A DNA stretch of 64,000 nt from Gordonia sediminis. Its GTDB lineage: Bacteria; Actinomycetota; Actinomycetes; Mycobacteriales; Mycobacteriaceae. Positions 59,538-64,000 of this stretch are shown in pieces. The DNA is taken from the NCBI GenBank assembly GCA_004193205.1, contig RZUM01000001.1:393085-457084 (forward strand), given 5' to 3'. The translations under genes and the position numbers were made by a program. The notes beneath the pieces were generated by a model that did no database searches, was not told the origin of the DNA, and was given only the letters and a program-made list of their open reading frames with translations. Position 1 is the stretch's first letter; each line of letters opens with the position of its first letter.

Positions 59538-59618
59538 GGCGTCGGACCAGTGTTTTAGACGTCGTTTGGCAGGACACCCTCCGATCGGTGGTCAACGGGT
59601 TCGTTTGTAGCGCGCTGA
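59538..59618 (+). pseudogene. Decayed copy of the TetR gene's 3' end
   Basis: These bases match the last 80 or so bases of the TetR gene (58515-58595): GATCGGTGGTCAACGGGTTC versus GATCGGTGGTTAACGGGTTC, and both end in GCGCGCTGA. There are point changes and one extra base (GTTTGTAGCG versus GCTGTGGCG), and a TAG in the reading frame. The rest of the duplicated TetR gene is missing; the lipoprotein gene sits between the two. The remaining bases to 59802 hold nothing I recognise. Confidence 0.65.
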
Positions 59619-59802
59619 TAGGAATCGGCCATCTACGCGATTCGCGCGCTCGTCCGCGAACACCCGTGGGCCCAGCGAGCAAACATAAGTGAAGCTGCGA
59701 TCGCGGGTGACGGGACGGGTCGCGGGTACATGGAACGTCCACGAAGCAAGGTCCGGTTCGCCGACGATCGCCGGCGGCGCCCCCACCGAACCTAAGCCGA
59801 AC

Positions 59803-60498
59803 CTAAGCCCGATGACCGGCAGCGACGACGACAGCGCCGATCCCCGCCGCGACTGCGAATACCAGCCACAGCGCAAGCTGCACCAGCAGCGCACCGACCA
59901 AGGCGCCCAACAAGATCGACGCGATCGCGGCGAATCGGCGGTTCAAGATCGTCGCCCGACTCGGCCGGGCGAACATGTCGACGGCCCACACTGTGATCGT
60001 CGACGTCACGACCACAGTGGTCACATCGGCGACGCCCACCTTGCGTGCGGCGGCCGCCTGCATGCCCATTGCGCAGGCGGTCATGGCTGCGGCGACGATC
60101 GCCGGGGCTGATTCTGCGGGTGTGAATGCGATCAGGACTGCGGTGGCTGCTACCAGCATGACCGAGATGGCTGCGACGGCGGTGAGTCGTGGACTCCATC
60201 CGGCTGGGCTCGAGCGCATTGCGAGGCCTGCGATTCCTGCGCCGAAGATGAAGGTGCCCAGGGCGAGTGCGGGACCGAGCACCGGGAGTCCGTCGGCGCC
60301 GGCGGCACCCATGCCGAGGACCACGACGTTGCCCGTCATGTTGCCGACGAACACCTTGTCGAGACCGAGATAGCCGCCGGCGTCGACCAGACCGGTGACG
60401 AAGGTCAGGGCGAGCATGAGGGTGAGGTGGTGGGAGGGGGTGTCGAGGGCCGCGAATTTGCTTGTCGGGGTTAAGCGTTGAGTGGGTGTGAGTGTCAC
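59803..60498 (-). CDS. DUF1275 membrane protein (YoaK-like), intact copy
   Basis: A 231-aa protein from GTG 60498, overlapping the RidA stop by four bases. It has seven or so hydrophobic segments: LTLMLALTFVTGLVDAGGYL, NMTGNVVVLGMGAAGADGLP, ALALGTFIFGAGIAGLAMR, LTAVAAISVMLVAATAVLI, VADVTTVVVTSTITVWAVDM and AAIASILLGALVGALLVQLA. The phrases 'GLVDAGGYLGLDKVFVGNMTGN' (split here in two segments) are diagnostic for DUF1275, predicted transporters of unknown substrate. It is the last gene of the minus-strand metabolic operon. The pseudogene at 53211-53876 is its paralog. Confidence 0.88.
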   Translation of the reverse strand: MTLTPTQRLTPTSKFAALDTPSHHLTLMLALTFVTGLVDAGGYLGLDKVFVGNMTGNVVVLGMGAAGADGLPVLGPALALGTFIFGAGIAGLAMRSSPAGWSPRLTAVAAISVMLVAATAVLIAFTPAESAPAIVAAAMTACAMGMQAAAARKVGVADVTTVVVTSTITVWAVDMFARPSRATILNRRFAAIASILLGALVGALLVQLALWLVFAVAAGIGAVVVAAGHRA

Positions 60499-61043
60499 GG
60501 GGTGGCCCTTCGTGACGCTCGCTCGTTCCTCGCGGGCTCCTCAGGGAGCGGAGGGTTCGGGCCCCTTCGAGACGCTCGCTCCTTCGTCGCCCGCTCCTCA
60601 GGGAGCAGTTGGGCTTCGGCGACCAAGGCGATCTCAACGGGGGAACCGCCGGGGAGGGCGTAGACGCCGACGGCGCTGCGGGCGGGCAGGCCGTCGAGGC
60701 CGAGCTCGGCGGCCAGCACGTCGGAGGCACCGTCGGCGACCGCCGAGAGTGCGGTGAAGTTGCTGTCGCAGGCGATGTATACGGTCATCTCTGCACAGCG
60801 GAGCGATTCCCCCGGGGCAACCAGAGAACGCGCAGCGACGAGCGCATTCCGCACCGCGATCGCGGCCGCTTCGCGGCCCTGAGGCACGTCGACGTCAACA
60901 CCGACCCGACCAGTCATCAGCAACTGGCCGTCACGACGCGGCGTCATGCCGGCGGTCCGGATCGTCGACCCCACGCGGGTCGCAGGAACATACCGGCCCT
61001 GCGGTGACGGAACAGCAACGGCGAGGCTCTCATTCGAGGCCAA
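60495..61043 (-). CDS. RidA-family protein with a repeat-derived C-terminal tail
   Basis: A 182-aa protein from ATG 61043. Residues 1-145 are a RidA/YjgF domain: RVGSTIRTAGMTPRRDGQLL, AAIAVRNALVAARSLV, CAEMTVYIACDSNF, ARSAVGVYALPGGSPVEIAL. RidA deaminates reactive enamine/imine intermediates of PLP enzymes. The usual length is about 125-155 residues; this one carries about 35 more (LPEERATKERASRRGPNPP, then LPEEPARNERASRRATP). That tail is encoded by two tandem 44-base intergenic repeats (60506-60606), in frame. It overlaps GGT upstream by 14 bases and DUF1275 downstream by four, and sits in an operon with aldehyde dehydrogenase and Rieske genes. Confidence 0.82.
   Translation of the reverse strand: MASNESLAVAVPSPQGRYVPATRVGSTIRTAGMTPRRDGQLLMTGRVGVDVDVPQGREAAAIAVRNALVAARSLVAPGESLRCAEMTVYIACDSNFTALSAVADGASDVLAAELGLDGLPARSAVGVYALPGGSPVEIALVAEAQLLPEERATKERASRRGPNPPLPEEPARNERASRRATP
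60506..60606. repeat. Tandem 44-bp repeat within the RidA coding end
   Basis: Two units at 60506-60549 and 60563-60606, period 57 bases (19 codons, so in frame). Both read CCCTTCG[T/A]GACGCTCGCT and end CTCCTCAGGGAGC. CTCC and GGAG parts pair into a small hairpin (GCTCCTCAGGGAGC). The unit is of a kind I associate with Gordonia intergenic DNA (from memory), here read through as protein. Confidence 0.75.
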
Positions 61044-62622
61044 GTGCGACTCCTTCTTGTCGGGGATCGCTGCCGCCGAGCAGGAATCCCTGGGGGTCCA
61101 CGGAAATGACCTGGGCGCTACCGGATTCCCCGAGCGGCGCGATGTCGCGCACGGCGTGGCCGCGACGACGCAGTTCGTCGCGGGTCTCGGCAGCGACGGT
61201 GGTCTCGATCCGGATTTCGTGGTCTTTGCCGATTGTGTTGGCGTCCGAGCCGGGGAACACGGTGAACCGCGGCGCCGACACAGCTTCCTGGGGGTCGAGG
61301 CCGTGATCGAGCAGATGCGAGAGCACCTGCATGTTCCACTGGACCTGACCGTCGCCGCCGGGGGTGTTGCCGACGGCCATCAGGCGGCCGGCGTCGTCGG
61401 TGGCGACCCAGGCGTTCAAGGTGTGCAACGGCTTTCGCCGGGGTTTCACCTCGTTCGGATGGCCGTCGATCAGGTAGGCGCCCCGGCCGAGGCGGTTGTT
61501 CAGCACGATCCCGGTGCCAGGCACGCTGAACTTCGCTCCGAAGGTGAAGGCCAGCGAGTGGATTAAGCTGACCGAGCGGCCCTCGTCGTCGACGACGACC
61601 AGCGAGGTCGTATCGCCGCCGTTCACCGCGAACTCGCGCGACCCCACGGAACGCGACGCCAGCGCCAAACGTCCCTCGGAAACGGCCGCAGGAGAGAGCA
61701 CCCGATCCGCACCGTCGTTGTCGGAGCCGCAGAACGCGAACCGATCCTCGAACGACAGCCTCGCCGCGACGGCCATCCGCTCGATAGCGTCGGCACTCAT
61801 CCACGGGGTCATGCCCAGTTCCGGCCCACACAGCTGCGCCTGCTGCAGCACCATCCACCCCGCCGACGGCAACGGCGTCTGGTGGATGACCGCACCGCCA
61901 TACCTGGCACTGAGGGCCGCTTCCGGCGCAACCGAACCGGTCGCCTGCCACTCGTTGCCAGAGAACGGCGCACCACCCTGAGTCAGAGCCTCGACGCACC
62001 GCTCGGCGAGCTCACCGCTGTAGAACGACCCCGGGTCGGCAGCGAGCCGCCGGATCGTGGCAGCCAACTCGGCCTGCTCGCGCCGCGAACCCACCAACGG
62101 AACTCGGCCGGCATCGGTGAACGCGCGAGACAGGTTGTCGTCCAGCTGAATCGACGCCAGAGCCTCGCGGACGTCGTCGCGGGTCTTCGCCGAGCACGGC
62201 AGCCCTCGCTCCGCGATCCGCGCAGCCGGTTCCCACAACTCGGTCAAGCTTCGCGTCGCTCCCCCGGCGTGCAGCGCCGCCAACGCGGCCGGAGCACCGG
62301 GAACGGCGACGGCGAGTGGGCCGTCGAGCGGGATCGACGTCAAGCCTTGTTCGCGATAGAAGTCGGGGGTGCCGCCGTCGGGTCCGTAGCCACTGCCGTT
62401 CACCGTCCACACCGATCCATCCGGCTCGGACACGACGGCGAACGCGTCGCCGCCGATGCCGCACTGTCCAGGCAGGGTCATCCAGGTGATGGCCGCGGCG
62501 GCGAGGGCGGCGTCGACCGCGTTACCGCCGGAGGCTAGAACCTGTAGTCCCGCTGCGCTGGCCAGCGGATGGCTGGTGGCCACCATCCCGCGGGTGGCCA
62601 TGGTCGGTGGACGGTGGATCAT
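61030..62622 (-). CDS. Gamma-glutamyltransferase-family enzyme
   Basis: A 530-aa protein from ATG 62622. It has MVATSHPLASAAGLQVLASG, GGNAVDAALAAAAITWMTLP and GQCGIGGDAFAVV near the N-terminus. The auto-cleavage site, NGGDTTSLVVVDDEGR, has the nucleophilic Thr at about residue 338. Then come VSLIHSLAFTFGAKFSVPGT and GIVLNNRLGRGAY. GGT-family enzymes self-cleave into two chains and transfer or hydrolyse gamma-glutamyl or related amide groups. No signal peptide is visible, so it is probably cytoplasmic, unlike classical periplasmic GGT; the substrate may be an acyl-amino acid or cephalosporin-like amide. It overlaps the Rieske gene by four bases and RidA by fourteen. Confidence 0.85.
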   Translation of the reverse strand: MIHRPPTMATRGMVATSHPLASAAGLQVLASGGNAVDAALAAAAITWMTLPGQCGIGGDAFAVVSEPDGSVWTVNGSGYGPDGGTPDFYREQGLTSIPLDGPLAVAVPGAPAALAALHAGGATRSLTELWEPAARIAERGLPCSAKTRDDVREALASIQLDDNLSRAFTDAGRVPLVGSRREQAELAATIRRLAADPGSFYSGELAERCVEALTQGGAPFSGNEWQATGSVAPEAALSARYGGAVIHQTPLPSAGWMVLQQAQLCGPELGMTPWMSADAIERMAVAARLSFEDRFAFCGSDNDGADRVLSPAAVSEGRLALASRSVGSREFAVNGGDTTSLVVVDDEGRSVSLIHSLAFTFGAKFSVPGTGIVLNNRLGRGAYLIDGHPNEVKPRRKPLHTLNAWVATDDAGRLMAVGNTPGGDGQVQWNMQVLSHLLDHGLDPQEAVSAPRFTVFPGSDANTIGKDHEIRIETTVAAETRDELRRRGHAVRDIAPLGESGSAQVISVDPQGFLLGGSDPRQEGVALGLE

Positions 62623-62978
62623 GAGGTGGCCCGGAGCTTCCGGCGCCGCGGGCCCTCCGGCGGCTCGGCCGGGTCGATGCCGACGAAGATCTCGCCGTCA
62701 CGCTCCTGGCACGGATAGGTCTTGATCGGCTCGGTGGCCGGCGGGCAGATCGGCTCGCCCGTCTCCAAGTCGAAAGCGCTTCCGTGACAGGAACATCCGA
62801 TGCCGTCCTGCACGAGCTTCCCCGACGAGAGCAGGCAGTCCAGGTGTGAGCAGTAGTTGGAGGTCGCGTACGCCTTGCCGTCGAGACGGGAGATGGCGAA
62901 CTCGTACTCCTCGGAGTAGAAACGCCGCACGATGCCCTCCGGCACCTGACCCGACCGGGCAACCCGCTTGAATTCCAT
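62619..62978 (-). CDS. Rieske [2Fe-2S] ferredoxin
   Basis: A 119-aa protein from ATG 62978, with AAGGAAAAG upstream. Cluster ligands: C43-S-H45 in YCSHLDCLLSSGKL and C62-x2-H65 in GCSCHGSAFDLETGEPICPP, the two Rieske boxes 16 residues apart. A short acidic/basic tail (PAEPPEGPRRRKLRATS) follows the domain. Stand-alone Rieske ferredoxins carry electrons to aromatic-ring or amine oxygenases. The operon has no oxygenase in view; it may lie beyond the right edge. It is coupled to GGT and follows aldehyde dehydrogenase by 33 bases. Confidence 0.9.
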   Translation of the reverse strand: MEFKRVARSGQVPEGIVRRFYSEEYEFAISRLDGKAYATSNYCSHLDCLLSSGKLVQDGIGCSCHGSAFDLETGEPICPPATEPIKTYPCQERDGEIFVGIDPAEPPEGPRRRKLRATS

Positions 62979-63011
62979 GACTTTTCCTTCTGTGGTGAAT
63001 GTCGTTGTCCG

Positions 63012-64000
63012 TCAGCCCGATGGCGTCAGGTAGATGGTCTTCTCGGACTGGTAGAACTGCATCATCGAGTCACCGGCCTGTTCCTTGAACGTCTGGGTAC
63101 TCGACGCCTTGTAGCCGCCGAACGGTGCGTTCGTCGCCATCCCGGTGGTCGGCTGGTTGATCTTCACCAGACCGGTCTGCGACTGGTGGGCGAAGTCCAT
63201 GGCGCGCTGCAGATCCCGGGTGATGATCGCGGCACTCATGCCGAACCGGGTGGCGTTGGCCAGTTCGATCGCTTCGGCGTGGTCACGAGCACGCTGCACG
63301 GCCAGCACCGGACCGAAGATCTCCTCGCGGACGATCCGCATGTCCGGGGTGGCGTCGGTGAAGACGACGGGTCGGGCGAAGAAGCCTGCGCGGTCGTCGA
63401 GGGCCGGCTCGGGAGTCCGCAAGACCGCGCCCTCCGCGAATCCGGCGGCGACGTATTCGCGGTACTTGCTCAGTTGGGCGGCGCTGGCGAGCGGTCCCAT
63501 GGTGACGCTGCCGTCCAATCCCGAACCGACAATGAGCTTCTCGGCCCGCGCGACGACGGCGTCGACGAGGGCGTCGTGGATCTCGTCGACGACGATGAGC
63601 CGGCTGGTGCCGGTGCACGCCTGCCCCGACAGCCCGAACGCCCCCTTGACGACGGTCGCGGCCGCCATCTCGATGTCGGCGTCGCCGAGCACGACGGTGG
63701 GGTTCTTACCGCCCATCTCCAGCTGCACGCGGCGCTGCGGCCCGACCTGGCGATGGATGGCGTGGCCGACGTCGGTGGAGCCGGTGAAGGTCACCGCATC
63801 GACCCGGTCATCGGCTGCGACGGCCGCACCGGCAACTCCTCCGCCCTGCACCAAAGCGATAACGCCGGTGGGCAATCCGCCGGCCAGCAGCGCCTCGACG
63901 AGGCGCTGGCCCATCAGCGGGGTGATCTCGGACGGCTTGAACAGCACCGTGTTCCCGGCGGCCAGCGCGGGACCGATCTTGCGGGACGGGATGTTCAGCG
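63012..64000 (-). CDS. Aldehyde dehydrogenase, 5' end beyond the window
   Basis: The frame is open to 64000 and continues outside; 329 codons are visible (…LNIPSRKIGPALAAGNTVLF…). Motifs: VTFTGSTDVGHAIHR (cofactor loop), LEMGGKNPTVVLGDADIEMA (catalytic Glu region), SGQACTGTSRLIVVDE (catalytic Cys), REEIFGPVLAVQRARD and the final PFGGYKASSTQTFKEQAGDS. This is a NAD(P)+-dependent ALDH-superfamily enzyme close to the hydroxymuconic-semialdehyde/ketoglutarate-semialdehyde group. As first visible gene of the minus-strand operon it would oxidise the aldehyde made by an earlier oxygenase or transaminase (inference). Confidence 0.9.
   Translation of the reverse strand, partial: LNIPSRKIGPALAAGNTVLFKPSEITPLMGQRLVEALLAGGLPTGVIALVQGGGVAGAAVAADDRVDAVTFTGSTDVGHAIHRQVGPQRRVQLEMGGKNPTVVLGDADIEMAAATVVKGAFGLSGQACTGTSRLIVVDEIHDALVDAVVARAEKLIVGSGLDGSVTMGPLASAAQLSKYREYVAAGFAEGAVLRTPEPALDDRAGFFARPVVFTDATPDMRIVREEIFGPVLAVQRARDHAEAIELANATRFGMSAAIITRDLQRAMDFAHQSQTGLVKINQPTTGMATNAPFGGYKASSTQTFKEQAGDSMMQFYQSEKTIYLTPSG

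Noticed and set aside
1-64000. tRNA/rRNA genes, CRISPR arrays, insertion sequences
   Set aside because: I scanned for CCA-ending cloverleaf patterns, regularly spaced repeats and transposase motifs (DDE, HUH, Ser/Tyr recombinase) and saw none that were convincing. No integrase was found at the island edges.

Overview
The window is a high-GC actinobacterial chromosome segment. Mycolate-type genera, most likely Gordonia or a close relative, are suggested by the GTG/TTG-rich starts, the 'GGTCGAGTA…TATCGAGACC' intergenic repeats, the secreted CalB-like lipase, and the accessory content. The genus is an inference; no rRNA or tRNA gene is visible.

Layout. 0-4.2 kb: an HNH-type protein, a broken VapBC-like toxin-antitoxin pair, a DUF1254/DUF1214 protein and a secreted lipase. 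4.4-11.7 kb: a tightly coupled five-gene operon (SWIM zinc finger, DUF5691, MoxR AAA ATPase, DUF5682, VWA), comparable with the enterobacterial yehLMPQ-type cluster. 11.8-22.5 kb: small accessory genes, including an orphan Phd-like antitoxin, two paralogous TY-Chap-like proteins, an ADP-ribosylglycohydrolase fused to a tyrosine phosphatase, a second HNH paralog, a serpin, and several hypothetical genes. 22.8-36.2 kb: a DNA-processing island with an SMC/Rad50-like ATPase and its overlapping small partner, a SauUSI-like PLD-helicase-DUF3427 protein, and an AddB-like/AddA-like/NucS-like operon.

36.7-52.1 kb is the centrepiece: a complete SspABCD DNA phosphorothioation module with the effector SspE on the minus strand. 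Divergent from it are a phosphorothioation-associated methyltransferase, a DEAH helicase, a GHKL (MutL/Hsp90-fold) ATPase and a PLD nuclease. The last three are a candidate SspFGH-type second effector. SspA and SspD would supply and activate sulfur, SspB and SspC would process DNA, and SspE and the helicase/GHKL/PLD trio would attack invading DNA. sspE and parts of the right-hand genes are clearly AT-richer than the flanks, which points to separate acquisition.

52.6-54.0 kb is a junction of decayed genes: a DUF1275 pseudogene with an amber stop and a frameshift, and two gene ends. 55-56.5 kb carries a macro-like/SIR2 fusion, another candidate NAD/ADP-ribose defence gene. 56.5-64 kb returns to metabolism: a FAD monooxygenase divergent from a TetR regulator, a lipoprotein, and a compact minus-strand operon (aldehyde dehydrogenase, Rieske ferredoxin, gamma-glutamyltransferase-like enzyme, RidA, intact DUF1275) that runs off the right edge.

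All calls come from reading the sequence and recalling family motifs; no database search was run.
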